Both the position numbers and the translations under genes were made by a program. A DNA stretch of 39,200 nt from assembly GCA_014904845.1 (NCBI GenBank), contig MU119604.1, forward strand, positions 1 to 39,200. The letters are read 5' to 3'. Positions 28,241-39,200 of this stretch are shown here, piece after piece; positions within the stretch are counted from its first letter, which is position 1, and every line of letters starts with the position of its first letter. This DNA is from Acephala macrosclerotiorum (Eukaryota > Ascomycota > Leotiomycetes > Helotiales > Mollisiaceae). A model generated the notes under the pieces. The model worked only from the letters and a program-made list of their open reading frames with translations. It made no database searches and was not told where the DNA came from.

Positions 28241-30972
28241 TTACTCCGGACTCCCTTCAACAAATTCCCTCTTTACTCTAAACATATCCCATGATATCAT
28301 TCCACTGCCAATTCGCCCAGAGACTTTCCTACCTCCTCGTCCAGCCATGGATCGTTTGATAGAACTTGATAGGGCGAGAGGCTTTGTCTCTGCCAAGTCT
28401 GCTAGATACTTGATTGTATAGATATCTTCCAGCATTGCTTTCCATTGCAACAAGGGTTCTGTGGCATAGTCTGTGTGGCGTCTCCAATGACTGACCCTTC
28501 TTACTCGACTTGGGAGATCGTTTGTGACATAGAAACCATCCCTTTCCCAAATGTTATTAAGAAGATTGAATTGGTCCTCGATGTTGGGAACGCTGCCATT
28601 GGTGTCGAGGCAGAAGAGACACCACTCCGGGCCCCCGAGCTCCGTCGCCTCTCGAATATTGTTGCTATATACCAATACAGATTTGACTCGACAGTGAGGA
28701 CTACCAAAGGACGGGTATGTCTCGTATGGCGTAATAAAGGTGCTTGTTGGGTCTGTGGAGTCCATTCTTTGGTGCTCAACTATGCCAGAAAACCGAGTAA
28801 GAGGCTCGATTGATCCTCTTGGATCTTGTAAAGAGATGATTTGAAGAACTTGAAATAAAGCTGGAATTCCGAAAGGCGAAGATGGTTCGGCTTCGAACCC
28901 TGGCGTTCCACTAGCTTTCTTGTCTAGGAAGACCGATCGAGTTTCGATAGCAGCAACTAAGTTATCTCTCATCGACTGGCCTCTCAAGTGTTGGACTAGG
29001 GTTGTCACATCGTGAGCTGTTACTTCCGTTCGAGGGGTGTCGCTTTTGATAGCCACAGCTCTTTTGCGGCCTGCATTTCTTTGCATCGTTTTGATCACAT
29101 CTTGATCAAAAACAATGCAAGCTATAACTCGTCTTGGTTGCCACCGCTCAGAAAAGTGAACATAGTAAATGATAATGGCATGTCTGACACGTGAATCCGG
29201 TGCCACATCGTCAAGTAATCTTCGATTTCCGGTCCATTGTTCTTCCAGATATAAAAGAATATCATCTGAAATCATCACTGCATGGCCTGCAATAGCATCC
29301 TTTATTGCTAAAGTGAATTGCTCTAGACGTTCTTCGGGAATCCCAGCGGTGATAAATGGTGCCAAGAGAGTGTGGAAAACATCATTCGAGAATTGGATGC
29401 ATTCAAAGCAAGTCTCAATAATGTTCGGGTCCCTGAAAGCACCAGCCACGGTGTCTGTATTCTGCCATTGCTCGGATTTTTCTTCACAGAGATCAGGATT
29501 TTCCGGTATCTCAGCAGACTGAGGAGCTGGAGGATCCAGTTCCATTTGGTGTTGCCAGGCGGCCACTCCTTGGCTGGAAGGAGGATCCAATTCCATTTGG
29601 TGTTGCGAGGTTATCGCACCTTGGTTTATCGACAAGAAATCCGTGTCTAGTGAGATACTAACAGTATCATTAAGTTCTTTCCCGGAGACCTTCTTCGCTA
29701 GCGTTTTGAGGAGCCGAGCAATACTATGACGGTAGAGATCCCGCCCCCAATCAAAAATATAGTCGATAAGTAGCAATATTTGTAGAGCGCCATCTCGCGA
29801 ATCCAGACGACCGGTCCACAAGTCTAGGATATTCTGAGACGTATTATTAGAATGAGATGATTAGTTAGGATTTGGCAAAGGATAACTTACATATGATGTA
29901 TGTTGATCTCTACCAACCTCTTCAATGTCTATAAAGCATCCATAAAGCCTCCATTCTTCTCCTCGATTTGCAAAAAACCAAACGAGAGGTCCTCCCTGTT
30001 CAGCCAGACCCTGGTTAGATCTGGCTTGCAGCTCTTCCTGCATTCTGAGCAACGTCCAGATAGGGAACGCTGTTTGACGCTCACATGCATCAAAACTATC
30101 CCCCCTCTCGGTTTTCGCCTCTGAGATAAGGAAAGGAAGTATCAAAGGCCGCGCCCGTTCCTCGAATGGGGTGAATTGGAATGCCTTGAAATTTTCATCA
30201 AGTCCAGCTTCTTCTGTGACTCGATCTTGGATAGCTGCTATTATTGCTTGTAGTGCCTGAGTGAAGAATTTCGTTTGTTGTAGACCGTACACTCTATCGG
30301 GCCTTCGAGGTCTCAAATCGTAATGTGCTTCTCCCCCATGAACTATGAATTCATCGGCTCGGTAGTCGAAAATGTGATTTAAATCTACACTTCCTCTTTA
30401 TAGCAAGAAAATTTCAGCAAATTGAAATCGAAGCTTGTGGCGTTATACGCGGAAATACTTACTGATTCTTAAGTTTTGCTTCGGCAGTGCAAGAGCATGG
30501 GGCCCGATCATCACGACCCTTTTGAAGTGATCTAGTTATATCATTTGAAATCTCGGGCTCTGCTTCAATTTCTGATCGCCATAATCGCTTTTTACACGAG
30601 GGACTTTAAACAGTTCAGTAAATAATATCACGTGATCTAAGACACCACATACCATTTAATCTCTAGCTCGAAGCGTTTGTAGACGATCTTCTCAATGTCC
30701 AGTCTCCACTGAATCTCGGAAGCTTGGTTACGAGTCAGTCTCGAAACAGTGTCAACCAGGCGCTGGGCGCGTGCTTTTGTCTCGTATTTCCAAAAGTTCG
30801 ACCCATCTCCATCGGTGCAATAAGTTGAGTATCGCATTGAGCCAAGGACCGAGATTTTCTGGAACGTTTTCAAATGATGGACTGGCCATTCCCGTGCCCG
30901 GCCCTGGAAGACAATCTTCAATCGCCTGAAAATTCGTCGGTCCTCTCGATCTCGATCGGCGTCTGTACCCAT
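28241..30972 (-). CDS. fungal PD-(D/E)XK nuclease-like protein, 852 aa
   Basis: Exons 30972-30653, 30603-30463, 30395-29891 and 29833-28241. The introns (30604-30652, 30396-30462, 29834-29890) have GT..AG ends with CTGAA or CTAAC branches, and phases 2, 2 and 0 agree. Residues 1-106 are basic and helical. A putative Zn site CPSC (107-110) pairs with CSC (143-145). The core shows RPRRPDRVYGL (Asp187) and, after a helical region, LILPFLISEAKTERG with the E-x-K pair Glu246/Lys248, the layout of PD-(D/E)XK nucleases. DLWTGRLDSRDGALQ and a long helix follow. The C-terminal half contains a duplicated QHQMELDPP segment at about 394 and a region of unknown fold with WCLFCLD. Nuclease activity is inferred, not shown. 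It lies next to the AT-rich block and could be a host gene or element cargo. Confidence 0.7.
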
Positions 30973-31300
30973 GTCGCTAATTTTGGCTTAAAATCGAAAC
31001 GTTATGGATTTGAGGTCTAATCCCTAACAGAGGGCTAAGTTTATTCTCGCCTTCTTCTAGTCCTCAAAAATGTCAAAGTTATGATGCTGAGCAAGAAATT
31101 TCGAAAAGAAAGACGACGAGTGGCGTTGGTTTGGCTGCCTAAATGTGACTGGGGGTGGCGCAGCGTAGAGGTGATGTCATGTGCAGGCAACAGGCAGGAG
31201 CACGATTCTCAAGGGGGTCGCTTTTTCGTCGCAGATTATGCTAGAATGAATTCGCGACGCGAGAGTTTATTCGGTAATACTTTGACGCGTTCATAACACC
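30973..31300. other. 5' flank of the nuclease-like gene and edge of the AT-rich block
   Basis: Normal base composition ends at about 31280-31320. The plus ORF at 31081-31296 has no coding support. Confidence 0.45.
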
Positions 31301-34300
31301 TTACGATGTAGGAATAGTAGAGAACGAGTTTTGACGAGCCCGAGGATCTACCGAGGAAGTGGTACCTTGCTAACTGCGTTTTAATATCGATCGAGTTTAC
31401 ATCAATTAATAAGATACTTCAAAACGTAGTAAGCAAATCATAAAAATAAAAGATATTTATAGATTTGTAAATCGAGTAATTGTATTATTAGAACTATTTT
31501 CGATTAATGTATTTAACGCTATTAATTTTAAAGTATATATACAAATAAATCGAGATATTATTTGATAGTTTTTAATTAGTATTAAATATAATCAAATTAA
31601 ATATTTTTATATTAAAACGTTTTTTATTATATAATTTAAAGACTCGAAAAATTGTTTATAATTTAATTATACGTTTATAATCGTTTGCGTTTAAATAATA
31701 CAAATTTAATTTACTAATAAAAAAATAGTAATATAATACGAGTAAAAAATAGTATTTTAATATTTTTTAATATATTATAATTATATTACGTAAAAAAACT
31801 TAAAATTAAATAATACAATTTAATTTAATTTAATGTAATTTATCGAATTTAATTTTTATATTATAATCTTATAAAATAAATTATTCTTTACTATATATAT
31901 TATTTTTTCAACAAATAATAATAATATTAATTTATTCGTTTTAAGATTTTATATTTATCTCGAAACGCGATTTTAATAATTTCTTATTTATCGTTTTATT
32001 TTTTAATAATTAATATATCGATCGTATAAAACATTATTAAAATCGTATACGACTTTTAAAAATTTCAACGAATTAAATACAAATATACTAGCGATTTCGA
32101 ATTTTAAACTATTAAAATTATTTAATTTATTATTTAATATTTTTCGAATTCTCGTTCATTTTATTTTAATTTTATTTTTAAAATTATTTCGATTTTACAA
32201 AATATAAAAATTTCAACGAAATCAAAAAATATTTTTATCTCAAACGTATAAATTCAAAATAAAATTAATTTTAATACGATTTTCAAAAAATTTATTATAA
32301 TCGTCAAAATTATTATATTAATTTAAAAATCGAAATATATATTTAAAAACGAAAAAAAAAAAACAATTTTAAAAATTTTAAAAATTTCAATACTATAAAA
32401 AAAAAATATTCAATTTTTTTAAAATTTGAAATAAAATATTAATCTTATACGATTTTTTCAAATAATATTATAAAAAAAATATATAATTTCAATTTTATAT
32501 ATTAAAAAAAAATATTTAAAAAAATAATTAATTTATTACTCGAAATATTTAAAATCGAAAATAATAATTACAATAATTAATAAAATAATTTTATACTTAA
32601 AATATTAATACAAATACAAAATATAACGAACAATAATAAACGTTATATTTTCAATCGCGATTATAATAATAATAATAATAATCGAAATTTTATCAATAAA
32701 AATTTTATTAATATAAAATAGAAATTAAAAAATATAAATTATTTTAATTTAAATTTAAATTTTTTTTACAATAAAAATAATTATATTATAATCAAACAAA
32801 ATATTTATTAACGCGATATTTATTTTTTTATCGATTAAATTAAAAATAATACTATTAAATTACACGTTTTAATCGTTAAACAAAATTTTTATATTTGTTT
32901 TCATAATACAATTTTAATATAATATTTTAACGAATTATTTAAATTCGATCAAAACAATATTTTTATATAAATCAATATATTTACTCGCAAATTTAAAATA
33001 ATTTCGATTATAATTCTACGTAAATTTTCAAAGTAAATATATTCGAAAAATAATACTTATAATAAAAAAAACGTTCGAAAATACATATTAAATATTATTT
33101 ATATTACGAAAATAATAAACTTTAATAAATTTATTTAATAATTGTTTTAAACTTTTAACAATATAAATTCAAAATTTTATATACTCTTTTTAATATTAAT
33201 TAAAACAATTTCAATAAAAAATTTTATAAAATAAACGACGATAAAAATACAAATTTAAAAAAACAATTTAAAAAAAAAATAATATTTTACTAAATTTAAT
33301 AACAATAATAAACGCAATTTTAAATTCAAAAAACTAAATAATTTCAATTCAATTTTTTATTAAAATTCAAAACAATTCAAATTACAATTTAAATTTTTTA
33401 TATTTTATATAAATTTTTATTAATTTTTTTTTTAATCAAATTTTCTAATAAAACAAATTAATTAATAATAAAAAACTACTATAAAAATTTACTTTATTAC
33501 TATCAAAACTTAAACTCGCACTATTAATACTAATAATAAAATCCGAAAAAACTAAAAACAATAAATTTATTTACAAATTAAATTTTTACGAAAATCAATA
33601 AAAATCTAATAATAATAATTATAAATTCAAACGATATTATTAATACGACGACGTATATTAAATCAATAACGATTTCTACGATATTTTTATAAAAACTGAA
33701 ACTAATTATAACAAAAAACTAAAAAAACAAAAATATTTTTTTACTAAAAAATTAAATTTCAATTCAATACAATTCAAAACTCTAATTAAAAAAAAAATTA
33801 CTATCGATACAATTTACTTTATTAATACTATCAAAAAAACTTTTTATCGTAAATACAAAAAAAACTTTCTATCGAAAATTCAATTATTCAAATATATCTA
33901 TAAAAACTCTTATAATATTAATCAATTTTATCAAATTTCTCTATTAAAAATCGAAAAATCTTATCAAATTCTTCTATTGAAAATCGAAAAACTTTATCAA
34001 ATTCTTTTACTAAAAACTGAAAAAATCAATAAATACAATACTAATAATACACGAGAAATTAATAAATATAATAAACAAAAAACAATTTTCTCAATTTAAT
34101 TATTTACAATAAACAATTTTTTATTTTAACAATTTATTGAAACAATTTCTATGAAAACTTCGAATAATTTTATAACAAAATATATATACGCAATAATAAA
34201 AATTAAACTAAAAATAAATAGTAAACTATATAAAATATATATCGATTTTAATTATTCTCGTTTTTTAATCAATAAAAAATAAATACAATTTACATCGAAT

Positions 34301-37300
34301 TTATTTATCAATAAATTCAAATCAATTACAATCTCAAAAATCGACAAATTAATAAAATTCAATAAACAAATTATTTTTACAATATATATACTCGAAATAA
34401 TTAAAAAACAAAATATATTTAACAAAATTAAAATTCGTATATAAATAATTAAAAATCTCGATTTCAAATTTTTTTTAAACAACAAATTTTTATATTTATA
34501 CTAAAAAAAATTAAACTATAAAAACTATATATTTACTATCGATTTATACGAAAATTTAATTACACTAATTCAAATTCTTACAAAAAACTCTCGTATCAAA
34601 AAAAAAGTTTTATACGCGAAAAATATTATAATTTTACTTCGAAAAACTATTATAATACTAATTATATATTTTTTACTATTTAAAAATTATCAATTTATAT
34701 TCAATATTCAATATATATATATTTATAATATTATCGTAAATAAAACAAATTTTATTATTATTACAAATAAAAAATCAAATTAAAAATATATTAAAAATAC
34801 GAAAAAAACGATTATTATATAATCGAATCAATTTCAAATAAAAATAAATAAAATTCGAACGAAATTATTATATTTACAAATAAAAAAATATTAAATAATA
34901 ATTAATTATTTTCTAGTAATATTATTAAATTAATTAATATTTCAAAAATCGTATTAAATAATAATATTTATATATATATCGCAAATTTAAAATTCGTAGT
35001 TTAATTTGAAATTTTAATCGACGAATTTGCAATTTATTAAATTAATAAAAATTTTATCGATTTTTTATTTGAATTATATATATTCGTTTTATTAATCGAA
35101 AATTAATAAAATATGAAAATTATTAACAATAAATATTTTATTAATACAAAAAACTAAAAAATTATTAATAAAATATTTAATATTATATATAATAAAAATA
35201 AATTCAAATAAATAATTTAATTAATATTTTTTAATTATTTTATATTTATAATTTAAAAAATAATTAAAAAAAAATTATATTCTCGTTTTATTATCAATAT
35301 AAAATTTATTAACAAAACGACGATTTTCAATATATATTTAATATTATATTAAAAAAAAATTATAAAAATTTTTAAAAATATAATTTATATTACGATTATC
35401 GATAAATTAAAATTTTTTTATTAATTTTTGATTTAAAAAAATTATTAAAATAAAATTATTATTATTAATTATCGTAATTTAAAACGTTTTAAAATAATTT
35501 TTTAAAATTTTAAAAACTTTTTCATTTACGTTCAACGAATTATAGATTTAAAATTTCGTTTATTATTATTTCATTAAAACTTTTATTAATAATATAATCG
35601 TTTTTTTAAAAACGTTAAAAAATTATTTTCGATATTTATACGAAATATTTACTTTATTCGTAAAAATGTATTTATATTTATTTCTATTAAAGTTTTTCTT
35701 AAAATATTTATCGATTTACTTTTTTAATTATCGTATAAACGAATTTAAAATATTTATAATCGAAAAACGAATAATAATAATTAAAAATCTCGTTTTTCTT
35801 GAGATTTTAAAATTTTTAAAAATATATTTAAAAATAATAAATTAATTTCGATTCTATATATTATTTTACGCGCAAATATCGAAATTATTATAATAACGCA
35901 AAATACAAATATTTATACAAAAAAAAAAAAAAAAAAATATTACAAAAAAAACAAAAAAAAAAAAAATTTATATGCGCATTATATAAAAACTTACAAATCA
36001 AAAAAAAAATATCGTAAAAAAATTTTTAAATTTATTTATCAAATAAATATATATTAATTTATTACGATTTAAATAAATCGCTTTTTTTTAAAATCGATAT
36101 TTCTAAAAACGATTTTAAAATTATAATTTTCTATTTTAAAAAAAATTATATTTTAATTTTAAATTTTTTCAATTTATTAATTTTTACGATTTAATTCGTA
36201 TTATTTTTAAACAAATTAATTTTTTTATTGAAAAATATTATTATTTTATTAAACTCAAAATAATATATTTAATATATACTTATAAAAAACTTTAAATTAT
36301 AATTCAAAGTAATAAATACTTTATTCAAATTTTAATAAATTATTTAATAATAAAAAATATTTACAATTAAATTTCTTTATTTATTTTCAATACTACTAAA
36401 ACTAATATAAAATTCGTTACAATTTTCGAATATTTCTCTCAATTCAATTTCGAAATAAAACACATTTTCAAAAAATCAAATATTATATTCAATACTTTAA
36501 ATAAACTTAAAATCATTTTTTTAAAAAATATTTTTAAAAACAATACTTTAAATAATTTCTATTTATTCTCGAAAATTATTATTAATTCAAAATACAAATT
36601 ACAATTTACAAAAAATTATATTAAAAACTATTATTTCTATAAAATTTTAAAATTTTTCAATTAAAAAATAAATAAATTAATTCTTCGAAAAATTTAAATC
36701 AATAATTTTTTTTTTTTTTTACAAAATAATTTACTATTCTATATTTTTTACAAAAACTTTAATCGTTTTTATATTTCGAAAATTATACTTTATAACGTTT
36801 TCTCGAAAACTTACAATAAATACTATTTCAATCTCAAAAAAATAAAATAAAAATTATCAAATTTTACAATTCGTAAACTAATAAAAAAATTGATCGAATA
36901 TTTAATTTATTATTTAAATTGTTTTTATAATAAAATTTTACGATTTTTAATATACGACTTTTTATAATCAATTTATATCAAATTAAAAATTTCGATTTTT
37001 TTAATTACTTAATACTAATATTTTACAAATTTTTCAAAAAAAAACTATTTATTTTAAAATACACTACATATATAATCGAAAATTAAATTAAAATTCTAAT
37101 TATAATATTCGTACTTTATAATTAAAAAATATCGAATAATATTATTTTTAATCGAAATAAAAAATTCGTTTTCGAACTTTAATAAATTATTTTTAAATCT
37201 ATAAATACAAAACTATAAATATTTATTATTTAATATTTATAAACAAATAAATTATTAAAACAAATTATATAAAAAATCGAAATCGATTTTTATTATTTTA

Positions 37301-38370
37301 TTATATTTTATTTCGATTAACTATAAACGAATTATATTATTTTATATCAAACTACTATTAATAATACATTTACAACAATTATTAATACTAATTTAAACGA
37401 AATTATTATCGATTATAAAACAAATACAATTTTATTATTTTTTATACAAATTAAACTCTTTTAATATTTTTAAAATTATTCGAAAATTTTATTAATAAAA
37501 CGTACAATTAATTATTAATTTCATTATTATATTTATTAAAAAACAATACAATTTCAAATATAAATCGTTTATAATAAATATTAACAATTTAATATATATT
37601 AAATTTTATAAAAATTATAATCTTTTAAATTATTCAAATTCAAAACTAATAAAATAATAAATTGATTTTTTTCTTATCAAAAAACGCATTAATTACTTTA
37701 TATATAAATTGTAATTATTTTTTTATTAAAAAATCTATTCAATTATTTTTATTATTTATTTACACTTCGTACTAAAAAACAAAAATTCGTATAACAAATT
37801 AAAATCAAACATTATAAAATTAATCGATATTAATTTAAACGATGAATATAATAACGATTAAAATTTTTAAAAACTTAAAAAAATCGTCGATAAAAAATAT
37901 ACTCAATATAATAACAAAAACAATCTCAAATATTTAATCAAATAAAAAAATTATAATAATATATAAAACTAATAATATAAAATCGAATTATTTAAAAACG
38001 CAATCGAATTCATTTAAAAATATCAAATTCGCGTATTAAAATTTTTAACTCGAATTTATATACATATTTACTTAAAAAACTAATTTTAAATTCAATAACA
38101 AAAAATTGAATAATTATACAAATTTCAAAATTATTTTAAAAAAATAATTAATTTAAAAAAATTTATATAATTTTAATTAATTAAAAAAATTTATTATATT
38201 TACTTTATTTATTAATATAATCTCATTTATTTACAATTTACTTATTTCAATTTATTTTTATACAATATTTTTATTTTTAACAATTACAATAATTCAATTT
38301 TATTAATAATAATAACAATCTTTAAAATCGAAATTATTTATTTTTATTATACGTTTTATTTCTATAAAAT
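31300..38370. repeat. 7-kb extremely AT-rich, RIP-type degraded repeat block
   Basis: The composition changes abruptly near 31300 and again at about 38370. Inside, C and G are rare and most G are within CpG, as expected after C-to-T mutation of repeats with CpA preference. No ORF above 80 codons survives. Traces of coding remain on plus: at about 34195-34290 a frame reads like a retroviral-type protease neighbourhood (KLYKIYIDFNYSRFLI), and a 3 x 33-bp in-frame repeat is still visible at 33928-34026. These suggest at least one degraded LTR retrotransposon (possibly Ty3/gypsy). Long A/T runs occur at about 35920-35960 and 36708-36720. Confidence 0.8.
33928..34026 (+). repeat. 33-bp coding repeat, three copies, within the AT-rich block
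   Basis: Units start at 33928, 33961 and 33994 with TTATCAAATT.. and keep an 11-codon frame (YQILLLKIEK type). This fossil repeat was most likely part of the original element's protein. Confidence 0.7.
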
Positions 38371-38372
38371 AA

Positions 38373-38440
38373 CGTATCCCCTCGTCTGCTGAGACATGGT
38401 CCACGCTAAGCAGGGGAGGTCCGCACAGACAGTACCGCAT
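38373..38440. mobile_element. possible piggyBac terminal region
   Basis: The AT-rich block stops at CCCCTCGTCTGCTGAGACAT, next to the piggyBac gene. The start with CCC and the imperfect palindrome with AGCAGGGG (about 38408-38418) would suit a piggyBac end. The expected TTAA target is not seen next to it (the flank reads AACGTAT), so the boundary is tentative. Confidence 0.35.
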
Positions 38441-38469
38441 AAAATTATGTATCTTTACATACAAATTTG

Positions 38470-39200
38470 TTAGTAAGCTACATCATTCTGGTGGAATCGG
38501 TCCCAGCACTTCCCCAACTTGCAAAGGTTAATATTACAAAAATTACAGCCACCGTACGACCGTTTTGCTCGATCCTTTACTACCCTTCCTAAGACCTTTT
38601 CGCATCTTAATTTATATGAGCACCATGCGCAAGTACTTTTAGGGCGCTTTTCCCAGTAATGAAGGTGCTGAAAATCAGGGTTAAATACCCTCTTACCACC
38701 TAATCCTAGACGTAAGCTCTCTAGTTTTGCCCTCTCAGAATAACCTAAGAGCTTACAATAAAGCTCCGTTCTGAATTGTAAGTGCGTAAGACGACGCCCA
38801 CTTACTGTACTTAACTGATATAGCCTGTAAGCATTTATACAAGCTACATCGATTAGCCAGTAAAACAAGGGCCACCAATTCCTACAAGTAGGCTTATGAG
38901 TCTCGTAAACCTCCCTGAACTGATTCGCAAGATCCACGCCTCCCATATATTGGTTGTAATCGTCAATAAAACAAGGAATATGTAAGTCCTTCACGTAATC
39001 ATCCCCAAATATCTTCCGTACAATCCTCCCATTTGTTGACGTCTTTGCAAAACGTCTTCTGGCCTTCTCCCGGAAGTCATCCACCTTATCCACCGTATGG
39101 ATATTACTCAAGCCAAGGACAATATTATTATCCTGCCAAGCTAGGCAAAGAACGTCCCGAACCACTGCCGCTAGGAGAGTATTCCACTGAAGCTTTTTAG
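38470..39200 (-). CDS. piggyBac-type transposase (DDE_Tnp_1_7), C-terminal part, 5' end outside window
   Basis: The frame is open from the right window edge (KKLQWNTLLAAVVRDVLCLA...) to the stop at 38470, giving about 242 residues. The pattern is diagnostic: AWQDNNIVLGLSNIHT; DDYNQYMGGVDLANQFREVY with the last catalytic-region Asp; NWWPLFYWLIDVACINAYRL; and the C-terminal Cys-rich zinc finger CAWCSYKLRC, then GCNFCNINLCKLGKCWDRFH. Family members cut and paste at TTAA. The ORF has no stop or frameshift and normal base composition, in sharp contrast to the adjoining AT-rich block, so it is either a recent arrival or escaped mutation. Confidence 0.9.
   Translation of the reverse strand, partial: KKLQWNTLLAAVVRDVLCLAWQDNNIVLGLSNIHTVDKVDDFREKARRRFAKTSTNGRIVRKIFGDDYVKDLHIPCFIDDYNQYMGGVDLANQFREVYETHKPTCRNWWPLFYWLIDVACINAYRLYQLSTVSGRRLTHLQFRTELYCKLLGYSERAKLESLRLGLGGKRVFNPDFQHLHYWEKRPKSTCAWCSYKLRCEKVLGRVVKDRAKRSYGGCNFCNINLCKLGKCWDRFHQNDVAY

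Noticed and set aside
34252..34485. 77-aa ORF in the AT-rich block as a gene
   Set aside because: Ile/Leu/Phe/Asn-only composition expected from random AT-rich DNA; the opposite strand better shows retroelement traces.

Overview
The window reads as nuclear DNA of a filamentous ascomycete (Pezizomycotina; class uncertain, a leotiomycete would fit). The evidence is short GT..AG introns of about 41-89 nt with CTAAC/CTGAC-type branch points, fungal-specific families (DUF3435/FluG-domain recombinase, F-box, ankyrin C-terminal module, SesA/HeLo-like domain, fungal PD-(D/E)XK-like nuclease), several small transposon remnants, and a 7 kb block of extreme AT content typical of repeat-induced point mutation (RIP). 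Almost every multi-exon model below was rebuilt by hand from splice signals and frame continuity.

Layout. 1-1702: 3' part of a Gln-rich repeat protein with a 126-bp minisatellite. 2.5-9 kb: small fungus-specific genes: a membrane/Arg-rich miniprotein, a coiled-coil protein, a pseudokinase with a damaged splice donor, two low-complexity plus coiled-coil proteins, and between those two a secreted Ser/Thr-rich protein. 9.2-9.9 kb: an ankyrin-protein C-terminal module without ankyrin repeats. 10.5 kb: a putatively myristoylated two-helix membrane protein. 10.9-11.8 kb: a decayed hAT-like element. 12-13.1 kb: an F-box gene broken by a 31-bp tandem duplication. 13.5-15.9 kb: an uninterrupted five-exon DUF3435 tyrosine-recombinase gene, the family of Starship 'captains'. 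16.3-17.3 kb: an octanucleotide microsatellite and a 5'-truncated pirin exon. 17.8-20.2 kb: a C2H2 fragment, an unknown gene and two TA-flanked MITE-like elements. 20.4-21.9 kb: a C2H2 zinc-finger protein. 22-24.8 kb: decayed repeat-like DNA. 24.9-27.5 kb: a divergent gene pair. 28.2-31 kb: an 852-aa nuclease-like gene. 31.3-38.37 kb: the AT-rich block. 38.4 kb to the end: an undegraded piggyBac transposase running off the window.

Most interesting system. The divergent pair at 24889-25997 (minus) and 26695-27470 (plus) looks like a two-component amyloid-type signalling module. The minus gene encodes a SesA/HeLo-like domain followed by two copies of an INGPQ motif spaced 34 residues apart, close to the spacing of the two HET-s prion repeats. 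The plus gene encodes a single-pass membrane protein whose cytosolic side carries one INGDQ motif and whose outer side carries a Ser/Thr stalk and two Cys-rich GLC..C..GYCP modules. The hypothesis is that a cell-surface sensor templates a membrane-active or signalling effector through a shared motif, with a transmembrane protein in the role an NLR plays in the NWD2/HET-S pair. This is inference from sequence, but it is specific and testable.
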